14,336 bases of DNA from JBCDBY01 sp039182715 (GTDB lineage: Bacteria; Planctomycetota; PLA2): NCBI GenBank assembly GCA_039182715.1, contig JBCDBY010000097.1:1-14336 (forward strand), given 5' to 3'. Shown here one piece after another: positions 1 through 5,716 of the stretch. Every line of letters begins with the position of its first letter. Within the stretch, counting starts at the first letter, position 1. The translations under genes were made by a program, and so were the position numbers. A model generated the notes under the pieces. The model did no database searches, was not told the origin of the DNA, and saw only the letters and a program-made list of their open reading frames with translations.

Positions 1-22
1 CGACGCGTAGGGACGAAGCGCG

Positions 23-421
23 CTACTTGCCGTCGGGCACGTAGATCTCGTAGCCCGGGATCTTTTCGCGCACGCGCTCCAGGCCGGCCTCGTCGTCGGC
101 ACGGGTGAAGGCGCGGAAGGCGTCGCGCCAGCGCTCGGCGCGGAAGGCCGCCTCGGCACAGGCGCGCCACTCGTCGGTCGGGATCGCGCTATGCGCGCGC
201 TCGATCATGATCAGCCAGATCGGGCGGCCCTCGTCGCAGGCTCGCTTCCGGATCGACGCCACGGCGGCGTCGTCGCCCGCCAGAATCGACAGGTCGAGCG
301 ACTCCGCGACGCGCCCCGCCTGGAGCAGCGCCGCCGCGGTCTGCTGCTGCGCGGCGGGGGTCGTCTTCGCGCCGTACTTGATTTCGCGCATCTGCATCGC
401 GTCGGGTACGCCTCTGGCCAT
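23..421 (-). CDS. Small helical protein of unknown function
   Basis: I do not recognise a family for this 132-residue protein. It is rich in Ala, Arg and Glu and reads as a series of amphipathic helices (TPAAQQQTAAALLQAGRVAES near 21-41, EWRACAEAAFRAERWRDAFRAF near 84-105), resembling a TPR or HEAT-like solenoid. It has no signal peptide, membrane segment or Cys cluster, so it is probably cytoplasmic. Met9 or Met11 are alternative starts. None of the three starts has a good SD; the first has TATCCT (430-435 on the minus strand) 8 bases upstream, which would suit a leaderless message. The gene is divergent from the HU-like gene. The third-position GC bias and lack of stops support a real gene; function is unassigned. 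Confidence 0.72.
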   Translation of the reverse strand: MARGVPDAMQMREIKYGAKTTPAAQQQTAAALLQAGRVAESLDLSILAGDDAAVASIRKRACDEGRPIWLIMIERAHSAIPTDEWRACAEAAFRAERWRDAFRAFTRADDEAGLERVREKIPGYEIYVPDGK

Positions 422-552
422 GGCGTCGGAGGATACGAGAGGATCGCCCGATCCGGGAGATTTGATCTAAGTCCGGGCGGAGGCGGGAGTTGGGCCGATT
501 TTCCGCCTGTCAGCGGGGTTTTGGGCGCGCGAAACGCCGTAAACCCTTGCCC

Positions 553-566
553 CGGAACGAGTTCCG
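553..566. promoter_or_regulatory. Dyad upstream of the HU-gene promoter
   Basis: CGGAAC-GA-GTTCCG is a perfect 6-base inverted repeat with a 2-base centre. It lies 14 bases upstream of the proposed -35 box at 581, a usual place for an activator or repressor site. It could equally act on the divergent minus-strand gene. No regulator is identified. Confidence 0.35.
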
Positions 567-580
567 CCCGCAAAAAGCAG

Positions 581-608
581 TTGACCGCTTCGGGCACGAC
601 TCTAGAGT
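581..608 (+). promoter_or_regulatory. Sigma70-like promoter for the HU-family gene
   Basis: TTGACC (581-586, 5 of 6 to TTGACA) and TAGAGT (603-608, 4 of 6 to TATAAT) are separated by 16 bases. Transcription would begin near 615, giving a leader of about 60 bases to the ATG at 677 or about 26 to the ATG at 641. This is the best -35/-10 pair I found in the window. Confidence 0.5.
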
Positions 609-610
609 CG
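597..610. promoter_or_regulatory. Perfect 14-base palindrome over the -10 box
   Basis: CGACTCTAGAGTCG is a perfect palindrome with no spacer and covers the whole proposed -10 hexamer. A dimeric repressor bound here would exclude RNA polymerase. This fits an operator, possibly autoregulation of the HU-like protein, but the link is inferred from position only. Confidence 0.42.
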
Positions 611-621
611 ATGTCGTAACA

Positions 622-653
622 GCCGATCTACAAAGGATATATGTCCGATCGGC
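622..653 (+). promoter_or_regulatory. Possible leader hairpin upstream of HU gene
   Basis: GCCGATC (622-628) can pair with GATCGGC (647-653), leaving an 18-base loop that holds AAAGGA and the upstream ATG at 641. If translation starts at 677 the hairpin is wholly in the leader; if it starts at 641 the loop presents the start site. The stem is only 7 pairs, so this is tentative. Confidence 0.25.
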
Positions 654-676
654 CCAGTGCCGGAGGGATCCACTCG

Positions 677-1021
677 ATGACGACCGGCGATCAGCCCCCC
701 AACTCGAACAGCCACGCCACCACCGAGGAGGCGCTGCGTACCGTGACCAAAAAAGAGCTCGTGAGCCGCATCGCCGACCGGACGGGCCAGACCAAGGTCA
801 TCACCAAGGACATCATCCAGATGTTCCTGGACGAGATCATCACGGAGCTGAGCCGCGGAAACCGGCTGGAATTCCGGGAGTTCGGCGTCTTCGAGATCAA
901 GGAGCGCGCCGCCCGCAAGGCGCAGAACCCGCGCACGCTGGAGAAGGTCGAAGTGCCCTCCAAGCGCGTCGTGAAGTTCAAGGTGGGGCGCCTGATGAAA
1001 GAGAGAGTCGGAGCGAGCTAG
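677..1021 (+). CDS. HU/IHF-family DNA-binding protein
   Basis: This is a 114-residue member of the bacterial histone-like HU/IHF family, which binds and bends DNA as a dimer. After a hydrophilic N-terminal extension of about 20 residues (Asn, Thr, Ser, Glu) comes the usual order: the helix pair with TKKELVSRIADRTG and the DIIQMFLDEIITEL stretch, then RLEFREFGVFEIKERAARKAQNPRT, the beta-arm region, whose R-x-x-R-x-x-x-NP is the DNA-intercalating motif. It ends with VPSKRVVKFKVGRLMKERV. HU itself is about 90 residues, so the extension is extra. I chose the ATG at 677 because GGAGGG (662-667) lies 9 bases before it. The in-frame ATG at 641 (126 residues) has AAAGGA only 3 bases away but cannot be ruled out. 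A promoter and a palindromic operator candidate lie upstream. Confidence 0.93.
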   Translation: MTTGDQPPNSNSHATTEEALRTVTKKELVSRIADRTGQTKVITKDIIQMFLDEIITELSRGNRLEFREFGVFEIKERAARKAQNPRTLEKVEVPSKRVVKFKVGRLMKERVGAS

Positions 1022-1045
1022 CGAAACCCACGCTCCTCAGCCGTT

Positions 1046-1051
1046 TAGACT
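1046..1051 (+). promoter_or_regulatory. Candidate leaderless -10 before HEAT gene
   Basis: TAGACT ends 6 bases before the ATG at 1058, so transcription would start at or next to the start codon. The GGGGAG directly touching the ATG is too close to be a working SD. No -35 box is evident, so the call is weak alone. Confidence 0.3.
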
Positions 1052-1057
1052 GGGGAG

Positions 1058-2209
1058 ATGAGCCGCGCCCCTGACACCAAGACCGACGGCATTGAGCTGC
1101 ACTTCTGCCGGGACTGCGGGATTTCCATCCCGATTCCCGACATCGAGAGCGGCCGCGCGAATCCCGCCGTGCCCGGCTGCGCCTACTCCCACGACAATTG
1201 CGTCAACCGGCAGAGCGCCCCGGAGCCTGCTCTGGTCCGCTCGGGCCGTGCCCGCGAGAGCGGCAACGAAGGCGCGCTGCGGCTGGTCGCGTCGATCGCC
1301 CTGTTCTACGTCGTGGGCGTGACGACCTTCCTCCTGGCACGCGAAGTGGGGCGGGAGGCGCCGAAAGTGGAGCTTCCCACCGACGTCGCGAAGGTGCGGG
1401 ACATTCATGCGCTCGACCGGAAGGTCCACGCGTTCGAGTCCGCCACGCGCGAGGCGCTGGCGCAGCTGAAGGGCAACGACTCGCTGCAGGCCACCGCGCT
1501 CTCCACGCAGCGCGATCGCGTCCAGGACCTGAGCGACCAGATCACCCGGGTCAGCGACGCTTCCGACCAGCGCGACAAGACGCTCGGCCGCGGCGTGCTC
1601 GCGCTCACCGACGAGGTCATGGGCCTCAAGAAGCCGCTCGGCGACATCATGGAGCGGCTCGAGACGCTCTCGCGCCCGGTTCGGGCCGGCGAGAAGAAGG
1701 ACGACAGCGGCGCCGACGAAGCCGGACCGACGGTCCGGGACGACGAGCCGAAGCGGGATGAGCCGGCCGAGGATCCGAAGGTCCGCGCCCAGGTCGACGA
1801 GTTCATCAAACAGCTCTCCGACCGCTCGCTCTCCGATCAGACCCGGTACAACGCCGCGGTGCAGCTCGGCGACTTCGGCCACCCGGCCGCCGTGGCGCCG
1901 CTGACCGAGGCGCTTCGCAAGGACTCCTACGATCTCGTGCGCCGTGCCGCGGCGTTTTCGCTCGGCAAGCTGGGCAAGCATGCGGTGCCCTCCGTGCCCA
2001 CGCTCATCGAGGGCGTCGGGAAGCAGGAGGAGTACGTCGGCTACATGTGCGCCCGCGCCCTGGGCGAAATCGCCAAGGCGACGCTCGGCCAGTCGGTGGA
2101 ATTCGGCTACGACCCCGAGCTGTCCAAGCGCCAGCGCCAGGAGGTCATGCGGAAGTGGGCCGACTGGTGGGAGAAGAACAAGTCGTTGATCCAGTCGGCG
2201 AAGGAGTGA
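1058..2209 (+). CDS. Membrane-anchored HEAT-repeat protein with Cys-rich N-terminus
   Basis: This 383-residue protein has four visible parts. Residues 17-48 contain Cys17, Cys20, Cys41 and Cys48 (CxxC-x20-C-x6-C), a spacing compatible with a small zinc-binding knuckle. Residues 74-94 are one membrane helix (LRLVASIALFYVVGVTTFLLA). Residues about 110-205 are charged and heptad-like, probably coiled coil, followed by an acidic/Lys linker (210-243). Residues 245-340 are HEAT-type repeats (AAVQLGDFGHPAAVAPLTEAL, RRAAAFSLGKLGKHAVPSVPTL, YMCARALGEIAK). The end carries FGYD (349-352) and WADWWE (367-372), a tail shared with the lipoprotein at 2894. HEAT repeats usually bind proteins, so a scaffold role is likely, but no partner is known. 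The topology, and whether the Cys cluster binds metal, are inferred. Confidence 0.88.
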   Translation: MSRAPDTKTDGIELHFCRDCGISIPIPDIESGRANPAVPGCAYSHDNCVNRQSAPEPALVRSGRARESGNEGALRLVASIALFYVVGVTTFLLAREVGREAPKVELPTDVAKVRDIHALDRKVHAFESATREALAQLKGNDSLQATALSTQRDRVQDLSDQITRVSDASDQRDKTLGRGVLALTDEVMGLKKPLGDIMERLETLSRPVRAGEKKDDSGADEAGPTVRDDEPKRDEPAEDPKVRAQVDEFIKQLSDRSLSDQTRYNAAVQLGDFGHPAAVAPLTEALRKDSYDLVRRAAAFSLGKLGKHAVPSVPTLIEGVGKQEEYVGYMCARALGEIAKATLGQSVEFGYDPELSKRQRQEVMRKWADWWEKNKSLIQSAKE

Positions 2210-2221
2210 GCGGAGCGACGG

Positions 2222-2296
2222 GCTGCGAGCTACGGGCCGGACGCTTCCAGAGCCTGAGCGATCTGCCCGGCTCGAAGCTCGCAGCTCGCAGCTCGC
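2222..2296. repeat. Opposed heptamer repeats between convergent genes
   Basis: Three exact tandem copies of AGCTCGC (2276-2296) follow a diverged copy GGCTCGA (2269-2275). Facing them are GCTGCGA and GCTACGG (2222-2235), the same motif on the other strand. GCTGCGAGCT (2222-2231) is an exact reverse complement of AGCTCGCAGC at 2276-2285 and again at 2283-2292, so a 10-pair stem can form. It lies between two converging genes and could act as a two-way terminator, though there is no T-run. Confidence 0.6.
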
Positions 2297-2302
2297 GGCC
2301 CC

Positions 2303-2854
2303 CTAGCTCTTCGCCTTCGGAGCCTTCTTCGGCTCCTTGACCTTTTTCTTCGGCTCCGCCAGTCTTCCCAACGCCTTCGCATACGCGTCGTTCGGCCGCA
2401 GCTTCTGCAGTTCCGCGAGCGCCTTGCTGCCCCCCGGCGTGCCGTCCTGCACCTCGAGGAAGGCGAGCACCGTCAGGTTGTCGACGCGAGCGGCGCCGCG
2501 CGCGTCCTTGAGACGTTGACGGAATCGGGCGGCGATCCGCTCGAGATCGCGCGCGCTGCGCAGCTGTTTGTTCAGGTCGAGGCGCAGGGAGCGCTTGGCG
2601 GGCAGCCGCTGGTAGGCGAGCCGCAGCAGATAGGCGCAGGTGCGGCTGTCGCGGCCCTCGCCCGCGCAGGCGATGCCGGCGAACGCGGTCGGGACCGCCT
2701 GCCCGGGCGCGCGCACCAGGCTTTCCGAAAACGCGGCACGCGCCTCGGCGTAGAAGCCGGTCTTGAGATAGCCCAGACCGATCTCGAAGTACTCGTCGGC
2801 CTCGTCCGCCGCCAGCGGTCCGGCGAGAAGCAGCATGACCAGCGCCTTTCGCAT
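2303..2854 (-). CDS. Exported TPR-like protein
   Basis: The 183-residue product begins with a short signal peptide (MRKALVMLLLAGPLAA, probable cleavage near Ala16) and is probably periplasmic. Residues about 18-50 (DEYFEIGLGYLKTGFYAEARAAFSESLVRAPG) match a TPR unit: two helices with conserved G, Y, A and F and a final P. Further helices with Leu/Ala heptads follow to about 165, and the C-terminus is a Lys/Pro tail (EPKKKVKEPKKAPKAKS) that may bind an acidic polymer or surface. TPR proteins mediate protein contacts; no specific partner is visible. The gene converges on the HEAT gene and is divergent from the lipoprotein gene. The ATG has no SD but TAGGAT lies 6 bases upstream. Confidence 0.85.
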   Translation of the reverse strand: MRKALVMLLLAGPLAADEADEYFEIGLGYLKTGFYAEARAAFSESLVRAPGQAVPTAFAGIACAGEGRDSRTCAYLLRLAYQRLPAKRSLRLDLNKQLRSARDLERIAARFRQRLKDARGAARVDNLTVLAFLEVQDGTPGGSKALAELQKLRPNDAYAKALGRLAEPKKKVKEPKKAPKAKS

Positions 2855-2860
2855 GCCCCG

Positions 2861-2866
2861 ATCCTA
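2861..2866 (-). promoter_or_regulatory. Candidate leaderless -10 for TPR gene
   Basis: On the minus strand TAGGAT is followed by exactly 6 bases (CGGGGC) and the ATG at 2854. The intergenic space is 39 bases and must hold promoters for two divergent genes, which favours very short or absent leaders. A -35 box is not clear. Confidence 0.35.
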
Positions 2867-2878
2867 CCCCCCGTTCGC

Positions 2879-2884
2879 TATCAT
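2879..2884 (+). promoter_or_regulatory. Candidate -10 for the lipoprotein-kinase-STAS-mla run
   Basis: TATCAT (5 of 6 to TATAAT) ends 9 bases before the ATG at 2894. No SD precedes that ATG, so transcription starting about 7 bases downstream would give a nearly leaderless message. This would be the promoter of the operon running to 6970. Confidence 0.35.
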
Positions 2885-2893
2885 GCCGTCGCC

Positions 2894-3229
2894 ATGCCGG
2901 GAAGAGCTGGCCTGCTAGCCGTTTTCCTCGCGGTGATCGCCTGCCGGGCGACCACCGATTACGTCTATCCGGACGATCTCGCGAGTCCCAACTACATTCG
3001 CCGCACCTACGCGGCGCGCGAGTTCAACCGGCGTCAGGACTCCGACGCCGCGCCGGCGGCGTTTGCGCTGCTCAACGACTCCCACGTGACCATCCGCACG
3101 CTCGTCTCCGAGACGCTGCGTTCGATGTCCGACGGCGAGGACTTCGGCTACGACGTCGATCTCCAGGAGGCGGACCGGGTGCGGGTGGCCGATCGCTGGC
3201 AGCGCTGGTGGGAGGCCGGTCGTGAGTAA
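2894..3229 (+). CDS. Small lipoprotein with HEAT-type segment and FGYD-WWE tail
   Basis: This 111-residue protein starts with a lipoprotein signal (LLAVFLAVIAC; relaxed lipobox VIAC, modified Cys17), so the mature protein should be membrane-anchored outside the cytoplasm. Residues 32-80 form one HEAT-like helix pair (NYIRRTYAAREF... FALLNDSHVTIRTLVSETLRSM). Residues 84-107 carry the FGYD...L....R..V...W..WWE tail, identical to that of the HEAT protein at 1058-2209 in 11 of 24 aligned positions. Its stop overlaps the kinase start by 8 bases, so the two are almost surely co-transcribed. The only start giving the lipobox is the ATG at 2894. Function is unknown; by context it may sense or scaffold something for the switch encoded downstream. 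Confidence 0.82.
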   Translation: MPGRAGLLAVFLAVIACRATTDYVYPDDLASPNYIRRTYAAREFNRRQDSDAAPAAFALLNDSHVTIRTLVSETLRSMSDGEDFGYDVDLQEADRVRVADRWQRWWEAGRE

Positions 3230-3710
3230 GCTTCCGCCCGACTTCGTCCAGATGTTCCGCGTCTCGTTGCGGTCGGACCCGCAATACCTCGAGGCGCTGC
3301 GCACGTTGATCTCGGAGACGACCAACATCCTCGGACTCGAGGAGGAGGTCACGACCAAGATCGTGCTCGCCGTGACCGAGGCGTGCGCCAACGTGATTCG
3401 CCACTGCTATGGCGGCGCGCACGGCGAACGCATGGACGTCACGCTCCGGTTCGGACCCGATTTCTACGAAGTGCAGATCGATGATTGGGGAACGTTCGTC
3501 GATCCTGCGACGATGAAGGGGCGCGAGCTCGAGGACGTGAAGCCGGGTGGTTTGGGGCTCCACTTCATGCACAAGGTCATGACGTCCGTCGAGTTCAAGA
3601 AGAACCAGTGGGGGGGCACCACCCTCACGATGGTGAAAAAACTGAAGCCGGCGTCTTCCGCGGAGTCCTCCCAGGGCTCTTCCGCAGGCACGCCGGAGCG
3701 TGAGGAGTAG
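3222..3710 (+). CDS. RsbW/SpoIIAB-like ATP-binding anti-sigma kinase
   Basis: The 162-residue product is a HATPase_c (GHKL) serine kinase of the RsbW/SpoIIAB type, which phosphorylates a STAS antagonist and in many bacteria also holds a sigma factor. The N-box is intact (TEACANVIRH: Glu53 as expected catalytic base, Asn57 for Mg2+). The G1 box is DDWG (87-90) and the G2 region is KPGGLGLHFM (107-116). After residue 141 comes a Ser/Gly/Glu-rich tail of about 20 residues that the family does not need. The start is GTG within GTGAGTAA, overlapping the previous stop, with GGAGG (3211-3215) 6 bases before it. The STAS gene follows 2 bases after the stop. No sigma gene is nearby, so the output may be a non-sigma target. 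Confidence 0.92.
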   Translation: MSKLPPDFVQMFRVSLRSDPQYLEALRTLISETTNILGLEEEVTTKIVLAVTEACANVIRHCYGGAHGERMDVTLRFGPDFYEVQIDDWGTFVDPATMKGRELEDVKPGGLGLHFMHKVMTSVEFKKNQWGGTTLTMVKKLKPASSAESSQGSSAGTPEREE

Positions 3711-3712
3711 AG

Positions 3713-4048
3713 ATGGCGATGAAGGTAAACCGCGAAGAGCACGGTCAGGATCTGGTCCTGGCCGTCGAAGGCAGCGTTGATATCGCCTCGTCGCCCGAAT
3801 TGCGCGGCGAGCTGCGCGTGGCCGTCGAAGCGAAGCGCCCGCGCATCGTGATCGACATGAGCGGCGTCAGCTTCGTCGACTCGTCGGGCCTCGCCACGCT
3901 CATCGAGGCGCTGCAGGGAACGTCGGGCTACGGCGGCAAGCTCTGCCTCTGCTGCCTGTCGACGACGGTGCGCGGCGTCTTTGAGCTCGCCAACCTCGAC
4001 AGCATCTTCTCCATCTCCGGGACCCGCGAGGAGGCGCTCCAGGCCTGA
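3713..4048 (+). CDS. STAS-domain anti-sigma factor antagonist
   Basis: This 111-residue protein is a single STAS domain of the SpoIIAA/RsbV type. DMSGVSFVDSSGLATLIEAL (48-67) is the diagnostic stretch; by alignment with SpoIIAA, Ser57, the first serine after Asp56, is the phosphorylation site. GEL-like and GGKLCLCCLS segments complete the fold. GAGGAG (3702-3707) lies 5 bases before the ATG. It sits between its likely kinase and the MlaE permease. In E. coli the Mla transporter contains a STAS subunit, MlaB, so two roles fit: phospho-switched antagonist of the kinase, or an MlaB-like subunit. The conserved serine favours a phosphoprotein; the two roles may be combined. Which applies cannot be settled from sequence alone. 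Confidence 0.93.
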   Translation: MAMKVNREEHGQDLVLAVEGSVDIASSPELRGELRVAVEAKRPRIVIDMSGVSFVDSSGLATLIEALQGTSGYGGKLCLCCLSTTVRGVFELANLDSIFSISGTREEALQA

Positions 4049-4070
4049 TCGAAGGCCTGAGCGCGGCCGG

Positions 4071-4862
4071 ATGACCCAACTCCTGGCGGATCTCGGCCGG
4101 GGCGGCCTCGCCATGTTCGGGTTCCTCGCCGAGTGCGGGAAGCTGCTCAAGGGCTTCCTGTACTGGTCGACGATCGCGGTCTTCAAGGGCTACCCGGTCC
4201 GCTTCCAGGAGGCGGCGCGCCAGAGCGTGCGCGTGGGCGTCAAGTCGATCCCGATCGTCTTCCTGGTGAACTTCTTCGTCGGCGCCACGCTGGCCTTCAC
4301 CGTTGCGGAGATCCTGCAGCTCTTCGGCGCCGACACCTTCACCGGTGCGGTCATGGGCGTCGGCTTCTGGCGCGAGTTGGCCCCGCTGCTCACCGGCATC
4401 ATCATGGCGGGCTACGTGGGCGCATCGCTGGCCGCCGAGATCGGCACGATGAAGGTCAACGAGGAGATCATGGCGCTGGAGGCGGCGGCGCTCAACCCGA
4501 TCCGGTTCCTCGCGGTGCCCCGCCTGTTGGCGGTCATGCTGATGGTGCCCGCCGCGACCATGATGGGCGTGGTCTTCGGCATCTATGGCGGCTACATCGT
4601 CTGCGTCGGCGTGCTCGACCAGACGGCGCAGCTCTACTGGGATCAGATGATCCAGTTCGTCACGCGCACCGATCTGCGGCTGGGCGTGTTCAAGTCCTTC
4701 ATCTTCGCGACGATCGTCGGCGTGACCGGCATGGCGCAGGGCTTCCGCGTGCGCGGCGGCGCCGAGGGCGTCGGGCTGGCCACCACCAACGCGGTCGTCT
4801 ACTCCATCATCTTCATCATTCTGGCGGACTGCATCATTACCGCCCTCCACTTCTTCGGATGA
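4071..4862 (+). CDS. mlaE: MlaE-family phospholipid ABC transporter permease
   Basis: The 263-residue product is an inner-membrane permease of the MlaE/YrbE family, the membrane core of MCE transporters that move phospholipids between membranes. An amphipathic N-terminal stretch is followed by hydrophobic segments near 58-85, 92-122, 147-182, 207-223 and 240-262. The family signature runs from about 97 (GFWRELAPLLTGIIMAGYVG) through EIGTMKVNEEIMALE to NPIRFLAVPRLLAV (142-155). Length is typical (about 260). I chose the ATG at 4071; longer frames would run into the STAS gene. The SD is weak (GAAGG at 4051-4055, rather far). It ends in ATGA, overlapping the ATPase start by 4 bases, so translation is coupled. 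Confidence 0.95.
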   Translation: MTQLLADLGRGGLAMFGFLAECGKLLKGFLYWSTIAVFKGYPVRFQEAARQSVRVGVKSIPIVFLVNFFVGATLAFTVAEILQLFGADTFTGAVMGVGFWRELAPLLTGIIMAGYVGASLAAEIGTMKVNEEIMALEAAALNPIRFLAVPRLLAVMLMVPAATMMGVVFGIYGGYIVCVGVLDQTAQLYWDQMIQFVTRTDLRLGVFKSFIFATIVGVTGMAQGFRVRGGAEGVGLATTNAVVYSIIFIILADCIITALHFFG

Positions 4863-5716
4863 ACCCGGAAGAGAGCAGGGAGATCCCCCTTCCCGAGGCC
4901 AAGCGCAGCGGTGGTGCGCCCCAGGGCGAAGTCGTCATCGAGTGCAGCGGCGTCAAGAAGTCGTACGGCGATCGCGAGATCCTGCACGGCGTCGACCTGC
5001 AGGTGCACAAGGGCGAGACGCTCGTCATCATGGGCGGATCGGGCCACGGCAAGAGCACGCTGCTGCGCCTGATGATCGGCGCCGAGCGCGCGGATGCCGG
5101 CGAGGTGAAGCTGTTCGGCCAGGACATGGGCGTGCGCGACGAGCAGCTGCTCTACCCGATCAAGAAGCGCTTCGGCGTGCTCTTCCAGGGGTCCGCGCTC
5201 TACGGTTCCATGACGGTCGGCGAGAACATCGCGCTGCCGTTGCGCGAGCACACCGACCTCGATGACAAGATCATCGACATCATCGTCGGGCTCAAGCTGC
5301 AGCAGGTCGGACTCTCGCACGCGACCAACCTGATGCCGTCGGAGCTCTCGGGCGGCATGAAGAAACGCGTCGGGCTGGCGCGCGCGATCGCGCTCGACCC
5401 GGAGATCATCTTCTACGACGAGCCGGGCGCCGGACTCGATCCGGTCGTGCTGGCGCAGATCGACCAGCTCATCATCGGACTGGGCGAGAAGCTCGGCGTC
5501 GCGTCGATCGTCGTGACGCACGAGATGCACTCCGCGTTCCGCATCGCGGATCGCATGGTGCTGCTCTACGGCGGCGACATCATCGCCGACGGCACGCCGG
5601 AAGAGATGCGCAAGAACCCGGCCGTGGATGCCTTCATCCAGGGCCGTTCGGACGGAGGCGCGATCACGGCGCCGGGAGGCAGCGGGTTCGTCGAGGGCCT
5701 GCTGGGAGGTTCCTAG
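4859..5716 (+). CDS. mlaF: MlaF-family ABC transporter ATPase
   Basis: The 285-residue cytoplasmic ATPase should drive the MlaE permease. All motifs are present: Walker A GGSGHGKST (59-67, with His in a variable position), Q-loop FQGS (Gln110), signature ELSGGM (162-167), Walker B IIFYDEP (183-189, catalytic Glu188), D-loop AGLDP (191-195) and switch His221. The YGSMTVGENIALPL segment after the Q-loop is typical of MlaF. An N-terminal extension of about 22 residues and a Gly-rich C-terminal tail (262-285) exceed the core. In E. coli MlaF, the C-terminal extension reaches the neighbouring subunit and MlaB binds the ATPase, so the tail here is of interest with the STAS gene next door. The start overlaps the mlaE stop (ATGA). 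Confidence 0.95.
   Translation: MNPEESREIPLPEAKRSGGAPQGEVVIECSGVKKSYGDREILHGVDLQVHKGETLVIMGGSGHGKSTLLRLMIGAERADAGEVKLFGQDMGVRDEQLLYPIKKRFGVLFQGSALYGSMTVGENIALPLREHTDLDDKIIDIIVGLKLQQVGLSHATNLMPSELSGGMKKRVGLARAIALDPEIIFYDEPGAGLDPVVLAQIDQLIIGLGEKLGVASIVVTHEMHSAFRIADRMVLLYGGDIIADGTPEEMRKNPAVDAFIQGRSDGGAITAPGGSGFVEGLLGGS

Noticed and set aside
503..522. Terminator-like hairpin followed by TTTT
   Set aside because: The stem is only 4 pairs and no plus-strand gene lies upstream of it in the window.
553..566. LexA (SOS) box
   Set aside because: The half-sites GGAAC/GTTCC are separated by 2 bases; the known CGAAC-N4-GTTCG box needs 4, so spacing and bases differ.
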